Source of the DNA: Nocardia sp. XZ_19_385
GTDB taxonomy: Bacteria; Actinomycetota; Actinomycetes; Mycobacteriales; Mycobacteriaceae
Assembly (NCBI RefSeq): GCF_015355755.1
Contig: NZ_JACVEE010000002.1
Span: 1,240,001 to 1,304,000 of the forward strand
DNA length: 64,000 nt
Direction: 5' to 3'
Part shown: positions 36,464 through 44,199 of the stretch, in pieces
Layout of the letters: each line of letters begins with the position of its first letter
Position numbering within the stretch: position 1 is the first letter of the stretch
Notes under the pieces: generated by a model
Databases searched by the model: none
What the model saw: only the letters and a program-made list of their open reading frames with translations
Told to the model about the DNA's origin: nothing
Made by a program: the position numbers and the translations under genes

Positions 36464-37060
36464 GTGACCAACCCAGCCCCTGGCTCCGGCACCGCCTCCC
36501 GCTGGCCGGCGATGCTCACGTGGCGCGCGCACAACGCGACGCGGATGGAGTCGGTGCGCGTGACCCTCAACGGCAACCGCATCCGGGCCGCCGGGCGCAT
36601 GATCGGCGGCGCGTGCGACGAGCATCCCGCGTTCAGCGCCTCCTATGACCTGGTCACCGACGAGAGCGGCGTCACCAAGCGGCTCTCGCTGCGCACCACC
36701 ACCCCGGCCGGTGAACGGCACGCCTCGCTCGCTCGCGACGAGGAGAACTACTGGCTGGTCGACGCGGGCGGCAGCCATGTGCGCTCCACCTTCGCCGGTG
36801 CGCTGGACGTCGACGTGGTGCTGAGCCCGTTCTTCAACACGCTGCCGATCCGCCGCTTCGGTTTGCAGAACGCCGTGCAGGACGTGCAGGTCCCGGTCGT
36901 CTATGTGCGATTGCCGGATCTCTTGGTCCAGGAAGCCAGCCTCACCTACAGCAGCGGGCCCAACGGCATCAACGTGCTGTCCCCGGTCTCCAGCGCCACC
37001 GTCACGGTCGACGCCGACGGTTTCGTCCTCGACTATCCCGGTCTCGCCGAACGCATCTGA
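36464..37060 (+). CDS. Putative glycolipid-binding domain protein (DUF1089 type)
   Basis: Soluble protein of 198 aa of an all-beta family annotated as glycolipid-binding. It begins RWPAMLTWRAHNATRMESVRVTLNGNRIRAAG, then has a repetitive antiparallel pattern (SASYDLVTDESGVTKRLSL, NYWLVDAGG, VDVVLSPFFNTLPIRR) typical of the family. No signal peptide. GTG start 36464 follows GGTAGGTAG. Biochemical role is not established; in this chromosome it sits between a putative lipid exporter and tyrA. Confidence 0.8.
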   Translation: MTNPAPGSGTASRWPAMLTWRAHNATRMESVRVTLNGNRIRAAGRMIGGACDEHPAFSASYDLVTDESGVTKRLSLRTTTPAGERHASLARDEENYWLVDAGGSHVRSTFAGALDVDVVLSPFFNTLPIRRFGLQNAVQDVQVPVVYVRLPDLLVQEASLTYSSGPNGINVLSPVSSATVTVDADGFVLDYPGLAERI

Positions 37061-37072
37061 ATCCGCGAACGG

Positions 37073-38023
37073 TCAGGGGAGGGCGGTGATGACTCCGCCG
37101 CGCTGGCCGGCGTCGCGCAAGGACTCGAGCCAATTGTGGTCGCCGGGGCGGATATTGGTGACTTCCCAGCGGTCCGCGGTTTCGTAGTCACGGCGGCCGT
37201 CGTGCCCGGCTTCGACGAGTTCAGCGAGAGAACCGTTGTCGCGCAGGCTGTCTCGGGCGGCGTTCAGCACGGCGAGGGTGTCGTCCAGGACTTCGAGCAG
37301 TGCCGTGGCGTTCGGTTCACAGATGGCGCGCACCAGGTCAGGTGAGGTGCCGGCGACTCGGGTGCCGTCGCGGAAGGAGCCCGCCGCGAGTCCCAGCGCC
37401 AGCGGTCCGCCGCTCGCACCGCTGACGGCCAGCGCTTCGGCCAGCACGTGCGGCAGATGCGATATGCGAGCAACCGCGCGATCGTGGTCCGCCGCGACCA
37501 CCGGGACGACTACCGATCCGCAGTCAAGCGCCAGCCGGACCACCCGGGTCCATGGCTCCGTATGGGTGCCCTCGTCGACGCCCACCGCCCACACCGCGTC
37601 CCGGAACAGTTCGGGAAAGGTTGCTGCCCAGCCGGATTCCGAAGTTCCCGCCATCGGATGCCCGCCGACGTACCGCGCCGCGAGCCCGTGCTTGTGCACC
37701 GCCGCAAGCACCGGCCCCTTCACGCTCACCACATCGGTCAGCGGGCACCCCGGCGCATAAGTGGATATCGCACTCAGCATGTGATCGACCGCGGGCATCG
37801 GCACCGCCACGACGACCAGCGCCTCGGACTCGGCCGCCCGGCTCAGGGCGCCCACCAGATCGGACGTCACGTCGAATCCATCGGCCCGCGCGGCCTGCGC
37901 CCCGTCCTCGGAACGGTTGTAACCCCAAGCCCGGTAGCCCGCGCCGGTGGCGGCACGCAGCAGGGAGCCACCGATCAAACCGGTTCCCAGCACGCATATC
38001 GGGGCCTTCGGGTCACGCGTCAT
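37073..38023 (-). CDS. tyrA: Prephenate dehydrogenase
   Basis: NAD(P)-dependent enzyme of tyrosine synthesis (316 aa), converting prephenate to 4-hydroxyphenylpyruvate. N-terminal Rossmann motif ICVLGTGLIGGSLLR, then VVVAVPMPAVDHML, DVVSVKGPV, and the substrate-region GGHPMAGTSESGW and RISHLPHVLAEAL. No fused ACT domain, which is common in actinomycetes. The ATG at 38023 has a weak ribosome site. Divergent from the tadA-associated gene with only 58 bp between starts. Confidence 0.93.
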   Translation of the reverse strand: MTRDPKAPICVLGTGLIGGSLLRAATGAGYRAWGYNRSEDGAQAARADGFDVTSDLVGALSRAAESEALVVVAVPMPAVDHMLSAISTYAPGCPLTDVVSVKGPVLAAVHKHGLAARYVGGHPMAGTSESGWAATFPELFRDAVWAVGVDEGTHTEPWTRVVRLALDCGSVVVPVVAADHDRAVARISHLPHVLAEALAVSGASGGPLALGLAAGSFRDGTRVAGTSPDLVRAICEPNATALLEVLDDTLAVLNAARDSLRDNGSLAELVEAGHDGRRDYETADRWEVTNIRPGDHNWLESLRDAGQRGGVITALP

Positions 38024-38081
38024 CGGAACAGATTGGCATACGAGTTCAACATTTCGGGTCAGGCAGACTACCGTTGCGACC

Positions 38082-38621
38082 ATGGCAGCACAGCGCTCGG
38101 GCACGAACAGTGCGGCGTCGGAAGACTATGACGCCGTGGAGGGGTTCGCCGTGGCGGTGGTCCGTGAAGAAGGCAAGTGGCGGTGCAGTCCGTTGAGCCA
38201 GGACGCACTCACAAATTTGTCCACAGCCGAGACCGAATTGAAGGCTTTGCGCAGCTCGGGCGCGGTCTTCGGGCTCTTGGACGTGGACGATGAATTCTTC
38301 ATCGTGCTGCGGCCCGCGCCGAGCGGCACCCGGATGCTGGTCTCGGACGCGACGGCCGCGATCGACTACGACATCGCCGCCGATGTGCTCGAGGCGCTGA
38401 ACGTCGAGATTCCCGATATCGATCCGGACGAACTCGACGATGTCGAGCCCTGGGAAGAGGGCGATCTGGGCGTGCTCGCCGATCTGGGCCTGCCGGAGCC
38501 GGTGCTGAGCGTCATCCTCGCCGACACCGACCTGTACCCGGACGAACAGCTCGGCATGATCGCCCAGCGCCTCGGTTTCGCCGACGAACTATCGGCGGTC
38601 CTGGACAAACTGCCACGGTGA
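38082..38621 (+). CDS. tRNA adenosine deaminase-associated protein
   Basis: Acidic protein of 179 aa regularly encoded upstream of tadA in actinomycetes. It has LRSSGAVFGLLDVDDEFFIVLRP in the beta core and an acidic stretch DIPDIDPDELDDVEPWEEGDLG. No catalytic motif is visible. It overlaps tadA by GTGA, so a fixed stoichiometry is plausible. Its actual role with TadA is not known to me. Confidence 0.88.
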   Translation: MAAQRSGTNSAASEDYDAVEGFAVAVVREEGKWRCSPLSQDALTNLSTAETELKALRSSGAVFGLLDVDDEFFIVLRPAPSGTRMLVSDATAAIDYDIAADVLEALNVEIPDIDPDELDDVEPWEEGDLGVLADLGLPEPVLSVILADTDLYPDEQLGMIAQRLGFADELSAVLDKLPR

Positions 38622-39070
38622 TATCGGACGCGGAGATGCTGCGCGCCGCGCTCGCCGCGGCCGCCACCGCCGATCCCCGTGACGTCCCGGTCGGCGCTGT
38701 CGTCTTCGACGCGTCCGGCCGCGAACTGTCCCGCGCCGCCAACGCTCGCGAAGCCCTCGGCGACCCGACCGCCCACGCCGAAGTCCTCGCCCTACGCCAA
38801 GCCGCCACCGTCCACGGCGACGGCTGGCGCCTCGAGGGCTGCACCCTCGCCGTCACCTTGGAACCCTGCACGATGTGCGCCGGCGCCCTCGTCCTGGCCC
38901 GCGTCGACCGCGTCCTCTTCGGCGCCTGGGAACCCAAAACCGGCGCCGTCGGCTCCCTCTGGGACGTAGTCCGCGACCGCCGCCTCAACCACCGCCCCCA
39001 GGTCCGCGGCGGCATCCTCGAACCCGAATGCGCCGCCCTCCTGGCCTCCTTCTTCACCCGCCAACGATGA
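38618..39070 (+). CDS. tadA: tRNA-specific adenosine deaminase
   Basis: Zinc deaminase of 150 aa that converts A34 to inosine in tRNA-Arg(ACG), the very tRNA encoded at 22952-23024. Motifs: THE catalytic HAE (DPTAHAEVLAL), the PCxxC zinc motif EPCTMCAGALVLARV, and DVVRDRRLNHRPQVRGGIL. Length is normal. GTG start coupled to the upstream gene. The downstream tRNA-Ser is 50 bp away. Confidence 0.95.
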   Translation: MISDAEMLRAALAAAATADPRDVPVGAVVFDASGRELSRAANAREALGDPTAHAEVLALRQAATVHGDGWRLEGCTLAVTLEPCTMCAGALVLARVDRVLFGAWEPKTGAVGSLWDVVRDRRLNHRPQVRGGILEPECAALLASFFTRQR

Positions 39071-39119
39071 CCATCCAGGCGATTTAGTGATCCGCCCCCG
39101 CTCCGGTATGGTTGTCGGC

Positions 39120-39210
39120 GGTGGCGTGTCCGAGCGGCCTAAGGAGCACGCCTCGAAAGCGTGTGACGGGTAACCCCCGTCCGAGGGTTCAAATCCCTCC
39201 GCCACCGCCA
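39120..39210 (+). tRNA. tRNA-Ser (anticodon CGA), CCA encoded, integration site
   Basis: Acceptor GGTGGCG/CGCCACC, anticodon loop CTCGAAA with anticodon CGA, long serine variable arm, discriminator G, encoded CCA. The last 24 nt (39187-39210) recur at 46859-46882 and mark attL of an integrated element; the tRNA stays intact. Confidence 0.96.
39187..39210. repeat. attL core
   Basis: 24-nt direct repeat, GTTCAAATCCCTCC followed by GCCACCGCCA, identical to 46859-46882. It covers the T loop, acceptor 3' strand and CCA of the tRNA. Confidence 0.92.
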
Positions 39211-39211
39211 A

Positions 39212-39243
39212 AGCCCCTCACCTGTTCATCCAGGTGAGGGGCT
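39212..39243 (+). terminator. tRNA-Ser terminator, element-side copy
   Basis: 13-bp perfect stem AGCCCCTCACCTG / CAGGTGAGGGGCT with a 6-nt loop, followed by ATTTCTTT. A nearly identical hairpin lies beyond attR (46886-46916), so the element carries a replacement terminator along with the tRNA end. Confidence 0.85.
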
Positions 39244-39253
39244 ATTTCTTTGA

Positions 39254-40483
39254 CTATGCAGCGGGCTGATTGCGCTCTGTGACAAGAATTTGACAAGAAC
39301 AGCTACCAGCGCTTGTCTCAGCGGACCCTTTGCCGCCGGAATACTTCTCGTTCATTGCCAAGGCTACGCGGTCCAAGTCGTCATCGAACAGGTCCGCGTA
39401 GGTGTTGAGCGTTTCCTTCGCGTCCTTGTGGCCGAGCAGTCGCGCCAGCGCCAGGACGTTCGCGCCTGCCGACACAGCCAGCGACGCACACGTGTGCCGA
39501 AGGTCGTGCGGCGTGATCGGCTGCACCTTCGACCGCTTCACCGCGCCAGCGAACCAGCCGTCCGCCGACTTCGGACGTGGAAGATACTTCTCCGCGTCGC
39601 CCGGGTGGGGAAACACGAGCGCGTTCCGGTCCCTGCCCTTCACGTGCTCTTGCAGCTGATCGAGGATGAACTTGGGCACGGGCACCGTGCGGATTTCCTT
39701 GCCCTTCGTTTCGCCCTCCGCATGGTCGACACCCAACTGAACAGCGTTGTCGGCAACCGTGATCCGTGCACGGCGAAAGTCGATATCGCGAACCCGGAGT
39801 GCGATCAGCTCGCCCCAGCGCGGGCCGCAGTACCCGAGCATGAGCACCAGGAGGTCGTTCTTCCCGGCTTGCTTCGCCAAGCGGTCCAAGTCCGCCGAGG
39901 TGAGGTAAACATGGCGCTTCTTCTTCTTGTCCGGCAGGTTCTCGACGCCCCGCGCCAGGTTCTTCGGTAGGCGCTTCGCCTTCACCGCTGCATCGAGAAT
40001 CCCAGCCAGCACGCCGTGTGCCCGGATGATCGTGGTCGCACCGTCAGAAACCTTGCCGCCCTTTGCCTTCTGAGCTTCGGCCTTCGCCATCGCGGCAAGG
40101 CGCATGTCGGTAACCCACTCCTCGACGGAATCGAGATTGATATCCGCGATACGAACGCTGCCCCAACGCGGCTCGACGTGAGTGCGCCAAGCTGCGTCAA
40201 GAGTGCGGTAGTTCGACGGCGCGGTGCTCGCCTTCTTTCCTTTCAGCCATGCCGGGGCCAACTCGGACACTGTGACGCGGCCCAGAGACGGAGCGACATA
40301 CTCCCCGTCCATCTTCTTAACCTCCACCTTGTTGGCAAAGGCGTTGGCTTCGGCCTTCCGGAGGAATCCGCGCTTACCGGTGGGCTTTCCGTCCGGCTTG
40401 TTGTAGGCAACTCGATAGCGAATCCCCTTGTCGCCCTTGATTTTCGGGTCTGGCTTTACCTGATACTCGTGAACGGAAGCCAC
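39254..40483 (-). CDS. int: Tyrosine recombinase (phage-type integrase)
   Basis: Site-specific integrase of 409 aa. N-terminal arm-binding AMPylation-free domain (VASVHEYQVKPDP... YRVAYNKPDG), SAM-like core-binding region near 70-165, then the catalytic domain: first Arg in CGPRWGELIAL, Lys region in ETKGKEIRTVPV, HDLRHTCASL (His-x-x-Arg), LLGHKD, and the tyrosine nucleophile in LNTYADLFDD. It starts at a GTG placed directly after the TAA of the repressor gene, with no spacer. Its 3' end is 44 bp from the attL core and carries one of the arm-type repeats. Confidence 0.93.
   Translation of the reverse strand: MASVHEYQVKPDPKIKGDKGIRYRVAYNKPDGKPTGKRGFLRKAEANAFANKVEVKKMDGEYVAPSLGRVTVSELAPAWLKGKKASTAPSNYRTLDAAWRTHVEPRWGSVRIADINLDSVEEWVTDMRLAAMAKAEAQKAKGGKVSDGATTIIRAHGVLAGILDAAVKAKRLPKNLARGVENLPDKKKKRHVYLTSADLDRLAKQAGKNDLLVLMLGYCGPRWGELIALRVRDIDFRRARITVADNAVQLGVDHAEGETKGKEIRTVPVPKFILDQLQEHVKGRDRNALVFPHPGDAEKYLPRPKSADGWFAGAVKRSKVQPITPHDLRHTCASLAVSAGANVLALARLLGHKDAKETLNTYADLFDDDLDRVALAMNEKYSGGKGSAETSAGSCSCQILVTERNQPAA
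39280..39300. repeat. Putative integrase arm-type site, left
   Basis: TGACAAGAATTTGACAAGAAC: two TGACAAGAA units at 11-bp pitch, in the end of int. A closely related pair lies at 46732-46753 near attR, in the same orientation. Position on both sides of the core fits arm-binding sites. Confidence 0.6.
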
Positions 40484-40960
40484 TTACTCCCCACCCTTTT
40501 CCTTCAATATCTCGTCGTTCATCCACAGGATGAACTGGCGTAGCGCTTGGCCCTGCGCCTGCGGCGAGAGCTCCTGGTACATCGGGCCAACCGTCTCCAT
40601 GAACATCTGCATCGGGTCGCCAGGATCGCGGGTCTGGGCGAGCCTCGGCTGCAACTCCTTCCGCGCCGTCGCGATGCCGTCCACGAGCGCCATCAGTGTG
40701 GAAGTCTGCGGCACTCCGCCAGCCTCCATGTGCTTGATAGTGCGTAGCGGAACCCCGGACAACTCGCTAAGTCGAAGCTGAGTCACGTTGAACGCCTTGC
40801 GATCTCGCATGACTAGCCCGGTTAGGGCCATTCGGTCAGCCTTGTCCAACCGATTCCCGCGCCGCGCTTGATGCAGCAGCCAGCGCACATCCTCTTCGTA
40901 CTCAGCGTCAGCGGCGGCGTAGAAAACCTCGTCGTGATCGTCGTCACTCTCGTCGTTCAC
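40484..40960 (-). CDS. XRE-family repressor of the integrative element
   Basis: DNA-binding protein of 158 aa. An acidic N-terminus is followed by a helix-turn-helix around residues 58-80 (VTQLRLSELSGVPLRTIKHME). The C-terminal half (PMQMFMETVGPMYQELSPQAQGQALRQFI) may dimerise. It is the first gene of a repressor-integrase operon: its TAA is followed at once by the int GTG. By position it should repress its own promoter and the divergent xis-primase operon across the 176-bp region with TTGCACCC repeats. Confidence 0.85.
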   Translation of the reverse strand: MNDESDDDHDEVFYAAADAEYEEDVRWLLHQARRGNRLDKADRMALTGLVMRDRKAFNVTQLRLSELSGVPLRTIKHMEAGGVPQTSTLMALVDGIATARKELQPRLAQTRDPGDPMQMFMETVGPMYQELSPQAQGQALRQFILWMNDEILKEKGGE

Positions 40961-41015
40961 TGCGGTTCACCTCTTTCCATTCTCGCCCCCTGCAAGTGCA
41001 ATTACTGTAGCAGAG

Positions 41016-41109
41016 TTGCACCCCAGAGGTGCCTCGACCGCGAATCTGTCGCCAACTAGCGCTATAGTCCCTGAATGAGGGTGCAAGAGAGTCGATAGTT
41101 TTGCACCCC
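41016..41109. promoter_or_regulatory. Operator array between repressor and xis
   Basis: Three copies of TTGCACCC: 41016-41024, 41079-41086 (inverted) and 41101-41109. The first is part of a dyad GCACC-CCAGA-GGTGC (41018-41032). A TATAGT -10-like hexamer is at 41063-41068 for the rightward genes, and TACAGT on the minus strand near 41003-41008 for the repressor. Layout is that of a phage-type switch. Confidence 0.6.
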
Positions 41110-41136
41110 ACGAGATGGTGAAGGAAAAGGAGCTTC

Positions 41137-41310
41137 ATGATCACCACTCCGATGAGCCCCGCACAGGCGGCGCGAATGGCCGGATGTCACCAGAACTCGA
41201 TCTACGCCGCACTCCTGGCAGGGGAGCTGAGGGGCTACCAGCGGACTGCACCGAAGGGGCGGTGGCGGATCTTCCCCGAAGACCTCTCGCGATGGATCAA
41301 GGGCGAATGA
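41137..41310 (+). CDS. xis: Excisionase-like HTH protein (57 aa)
   Basis: MerR/HTH_17-type small DNA-binding protein: MSPAQAARMAGCHQNSIYAA forms the helix-turn-helix, GYQRTAPKGRWRIFPEDLSR the wing, and the protein ends WIKGE. Size and pattern fit excisionases or AlpA-like activators of integrative elements. AAGGAG stands 6 nt upstream of the ATG. It is the first gene of the rightward transcript. Whether it directs excision or only activates replication genes cannot be told. Confidence 0.82.
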   Translation: MITTPMSPAQAARMAGCHQNSIYAALLAGELRGYQRTAPKGRWRIFPEDLSRWIKGE

Positions 41311-41321
41311 GCACAGCAAAG

Positions 41322-41353
41322 CGCCCGGTCTGTGCTGCAACACAGACCGGGCG
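41322..41353 (+). terminator. Attenuator-like hairpin between xis and the primase gene
   Basis: Perfect 13-bp stem CGCCCGGTCTGTG / CACAGACCGGGCG with a 6-nt loop, 12 nt after the xis stop and 38 nt before the primase ATG at 41391. No T-tract. It may partially terminate the transcript or set the xis:primase ratio. Confidence 0.7.
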
Positions 41354-41390
41354 TGAGTGGCACCCCTACCAGAAGGATGTTCCAAGAATC

Positions 41391-42152
41391 ATGTCCAATT
41401 CTACGGCAAGCGGTTCGGTGCCGGGTGCCGCACTGCTGGACCATGCGCTGGCGTATGCCCGTGTGGGGCTGGCAGTGCTTCCCCTGACACCGCAGGGGAA
41501 GGCTCCGGCATCGGCGCACGGCAAAGACGACGCAACTACCGACCCCGCGCAGATTCGGGCCTGGTGGCTGCGTAATTCACACTGCAATATCGGGATTCGC
41601 CCGTACACCGGTGTCGTGGTGCTCGATGTCGACCCGCGCTCCGGCGGCAGTCTCGATGCGCTGGGGCAGATTCCCGAGACATGGACCGCTGCGACCGGCG
41701 GCGGTGGCTGGCACTTGTGGTTCCGCTGCGGTGGCAAAGTGCGCGGCAAGCTCGACGGAACCCCCGGCGTGGACATCAAAACTCACACCGGGTACCTCGT
41801 CGCACCGCCGAGCGTTCACCCCACCGGCACTGGCTACGAGTGGACCAATCGCGCCCCGATCGCTGCTCTGCCGTCACACCTCGACACCCGGGTCCGTGTT
41901 CCTGCGGTGCTGCCGTTTCCTGCCGCGCCGTTCAGCCGTCACCGGGGTTCGGTGGCGGGACTGGTCAATGCCGTGCAGAAGGCGGCAGAGGGGCAGCGTA
42001 ATCAGGTCCTGTTCTGGGCTGCCTCCCGTGTATGCAACGAAGGCGGCAACCCGGCTGCATTGCGGGCAATCTCGGACGCCGCAGAAGGCTGCGGGCTGTC
42101 TCGTACCGAGATCGAACGCACGATCCGGTCGGCCCAACGGGGTGCTGCCTGA
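41391..42152 (+). CDS. Bifunctional primase-polymerase (AEP family)
   Basis: Replication primase of 253 aa. The archaeo-eukaryotic primase fold shows ALAYARVGLAVLPLTPQGKAP, the metal motif [13 protein letters not shown] (Asp-x-Asp), and GWHLWFRCGGKVRG with the catalytic His. A C-terminal part (AAEGQRNQVLFWAASRVCNEG) is the helical PriCT-like segment. An earlier ATG at 41307 overlaps the xis stop (ATGA) in frame, but would translate through the 13-bp hairpin; I prefer 41391. Coupled to the DUF3987 gene by TGATG. Confidence 0.88.
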   Translation: MSNSTASGSVPGAALLDHALAYARVGLAVLPLTPQGKAPASAHGKDDATTDPAQIRAWWLRNSHCNIGIRPYTGVVVLDVDPRSGGSLDALGQIPETWTAATGGGGWHLWFRCGGKVRGKLDGTPGVDIKTHTGYLVAPPSVHPTGTGYEWTNRAPIAALPSHLDTRVRVPAVLPFPAAPFSRHRGSVAGLVNAVQKAAEGQRNQVLFWAASRVCNEGGNPAALRAISDAAEGCGLSRTEIERTIRSAQRGAA

Positions 42153-43423
42153 TGATGCTGGTGGACTACACGAACGCAGCCCTCGAGCGGAACGGGGAGA
42201 CGGAGGAAGAGTTCTGGGACAAACGGCCGGTGCTCGGCCATGTGCGGGACTTCGCGCGTGCTCGGATGTGCGGCCCGTGGTCGACACTGGGTGTGGTGCT
42301 GGCACGGGCAGTCGCATCGGTACCGCCCGATGTCAGGCTTCCTGCCACTGTCGGCGGTCCCATGTCGCTCAACCTCTTCTTCGCCCTGGTCGGGCCTTCC
42401 GGTGCAGGCAAAGGGGCAAGTGAATCCGCAGCGTGCGACGCGGTGGAATTCGTGGACTATCTCGGCCGCCCTATCGAGGTCCCGGTTCTGCCTCTGGGCT
42501 CGGGCGAGGGAATCTCTCGGACCTTCCGTCCGGCGGGTACTGCCGATGACGCGGGCAACCACATCGACCGCGCGCTGTTCTCGGTCCCGGAGATCGACAC
42601 TCTGTCATCGCTTTTGGGGCGGCAGGGATCGACGCTGGAGGGTGAACTCCGCAAGCTCTACAGCGGGGAAGCACTGGGGTTCACCAATGCGCAGAAGGCC
42701 ACCCGTTCGGTTGTGCCCGCTCATTCCTATCGGGCAGCGCTGACGGTCGGAGTTCAACCCTTGCGTGCCGAAGCGCTGTTCGCCGGTGCCGATGGTGGCA
42801 CAACCCAGCGGTTCGTCTGGCTCGACGTCCGTGACCCGGACGCCCCCGACATCACCCCTGCCGCTCCTGCACCCCTCGAGGTGCGTGCACCCGCGTGGAA
42901 ACCCTGCGCACTCGAGATTCCGGAGGTGGCACGCCACACGATCCGGCGCAACCGTATCGCCCAGCTTCGAGGCGAAGACGTCGATCCGCTCAACGGTCAC
43001 GCGCTGCTGTGCAGGCTCAAGGTCGCTGCCGCGCTGATGATCCTGGAAGGGCGCAGTGTGGTCAACGAGCAGGACTGGGCGCTTGCCGGGGAAGTAATGG
43101 TGTTCTCCAACCAGACCCGTACTGCCACCCAGCAGGCGCTGAACGAACGAATCACCCAGGCACACCGGGCACGTGGGATTGCCGTGGTGGCGCGAGACGA
43201 AGCGGAGGGTGAGACCCGGCGGGGCAAGGCTCGCGAGGCTGTGTCGAAACTGCTGCGAGGCAAGCACGGTCCGGAACTTTCCGCATCGGAGATCCGCAGG
43301 AAGGTGAACATGATGCACCGCAACTTCCTCGAGGACGCCTTCGAGGACCTGACCGACTCCGGCGCAATTGTCGGCATCGAGGTCCCCGGCGGGACGCGGT
43401 ACAAGCTGACCGAACCCTGCTAG
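42152..43423 (+). CDS. DUF3987 P-loop ATPase (helicase-like)
   Basis: Protein of 423 aa with a Walker A-type LVGPSGAGKGAS near residue 80 and an acidic Walker B-like ALFSVPEIDTL. A long C-terminal domain with a wHTH-like ELSASEIRRKVNMMHRNFLEDAFEDL follows, suited to DNA binding. DUF3987 proteins accompany primase-polymerases in phages, satellites and plasmids and are thought to act as replicative helicases. Start ATG overlaps the primase stop. The iteron-like repeat follows immediately, consistent with a replication origin. Confidence 0.85.
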   Translation: MMLVDYTNAALERNGETEEEFWDKRPVLGHVRDFARARMCGPWSTLGVVLARAVASVPPDVRLPATVGGPMSLNLFFALVGPSGAGKGASESAACDAVEFVDYLGRPIEVPVLPLGSGEGISRTFRPAGTADDAGNHIDRALFSVPEIDTLSSLLGRQGSTLEGELRKLYSGEALGFTNAQKATRSVVPAHSYRAALTVGVQPLRAEALFAGADGGTTQRFVWLDVRDPDAPDITPAAPAPLEVRAPAWKPCALEIPEVARHTIRRNRIAQLRGEDVDPLNGHALLCRLKVAAALMILEGRSVVNEQDWALAGEVMVFSNQTRTATQQALNERITQAHRARGIAVVARDEAEGETRRGKAREAVSKLLRGKHGPELSASEIRRKVNMMHRNFLEDAFEDLTDSGAIVGIEVPGGTRYKLTEPC

Positions 43424-43424
43424 C

Positions 43425-43509
43425 GGTACACCCCGTACCGGGCGTACACCCCTGAAAACTGTGCGCTACCAGCACATACACGGGGTGTACCGGGCGTACG
43501 GGGTGTACC
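43425..43509. repeat. Iteron-like 28+28 nt inverted repeat (possible origin)
   Basis: Arms at 43425-43452 and 43482-43509, separated by 29 nt. Each arm holds two direct GTACACCCC units; outside a central 5-nt stretch the arms are perfectly complementary. GGTACACCCCGTAC occurs in one arm and its complement in the other. It begins 2 nt after the DUF3987 stop. Four repeated units beside replication genes suggest an iteron origin; a transcript hairpin is the alternative. Confidence 0.65.
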
Positions 43510-43526
43510 TGTCCGGCACAGCGCAC

Positions 43527-43558
43527 AGCCCCGACACCTCCAAGTGAGGGGCGGGGCT
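43527..43558 (+). terminator. Terminator of the replication operon
   Basis: Stem AGCCCCG / CGGGGCT with an additional inner CCTC/GAGG pairing, followed by TTCT, about 100 nt past the DUF3987 stop. Confidence 0.65.
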
Positions 43559-43708
43559 TTCTGCACTCCGGTAACTGCGGTCGACACGCTCGACGGTGCT
43601 TGCTGGCGTCGAGGCGGGTGTTCGGCTGGAGTTGTCGAACAGCGACGTGAGCGCGCAATGCGACCGACACCCCCGGCACTTTGAGGGTGCCGAGGGTGGC
43701 CGTGGTTC

Positions 43709-43822
43709 TTACCGCCCGTAGGCGTTGATCACGTCGCTACCGTTGTCGTCGTGGTTCTCGGCTTCGTTCCAGTTGTCGTGAGCCTGGCCGTCAGGCCCAG
43801 GTCCCTCAATCTCAACCATCAT
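43709..43822 (-). CDS. Acidic 37-aa peptide with a perfect Shine-Dalgarno
   Basis: Frame encoding MMVEIEGPGPDGQAHDNWNE then AENHDDNGSDVINAYGR. It is strongly acidic, Asn/Asp-rich, with a single Trp and Tyr and no Cys. Upstream stands AAGGAGGTGATC, a 12-nt match to the 16S rRNA 3' end, with 10 nt from GGAGG to ATG, so translation should be very high. It lies 41 nt after the resolvase-like gene in the same orientation. Possible identities: RiPP-type precursor, signalling peptide or small antitoxin-like protein; no homologue known to me. Confidence 0.7.
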   Translation of the reverse strand: MMVEIEGPGPDGQAHDNWNEAENHDDNGSDVINAYGR

Positions 43823-43863
43823 TTGTTGATCACCTCCTTCGAGCGTCGTTGCCATCAGGGGTC

Positions 43864-44199
43864 TTAGGGGTCATCGGCGAAGATCGGTAGCGAGATCGTC
43901 CGGGAGTAGGTGAACTCCGGGTTCACCGTGACCACGTCGCTGTACTCGACCAGCTCAGGCGGAATCCCAGCGCTGAAATGCGAAGCCGAGGGCACGAATA
44001 CGGCTTCGGCATCGTCTCGTTCCACCGCCTGGAGCAGACGCATCAGCCGGTTGTCGGTGTAGCGGTCGAACACGATGGTCTTGGCCAGGTCATAGCCGAG
44101 CCTTGCTGCCCGACTTCGTATTTGGATTTCATCCCAGGCTTGGGAAACACCGGAGACGTCCCGGCGTAGGTATCCGATCGCGGTAGGCCGTTCCCTCAT
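43864..44199 (-). CDS. Degenerate resolvase-fold protein (111 aa)
   Basis: Resembles the catalytic N-domain of serine recombinases: AIGYLRRDVSGVSQAWDEIQ parallels the GYxRVSTxxQ start, and NRLMRLLQAVERDDAEAVFV parallels the RPxLxxLLxxxxxGDxVVV segment. The nucleophile position (YLRRD) has no Ser, and the DRLSR-equivalent reads SASHFS, so catalysis is doubtful; no DNA-binding domain follows. The ATG at 44199 overlaps the winged-helix stop (ATGA). Its role may be regulatory or structural. Confidence 0.65.
   Translation of the reverse strand: MRERPTAIGYLRRDVSGVSQAWDEIQIRSRAARLGYDLAKTIVFDRYTDNRLMRLLQAVERDDAEAVFVPSASHFSAGIPPELVEYSDVVTVNPEFTYSRTISLPIFADDP

Noticed and set aside
41307..41390. N-terminal extension of the primase starting at the ATG coupled to xis
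   Set aside because: It would span a perfect 13-bp hairpin and adds no recognisable domain; the start at 41391 fits the family better, though not proven.
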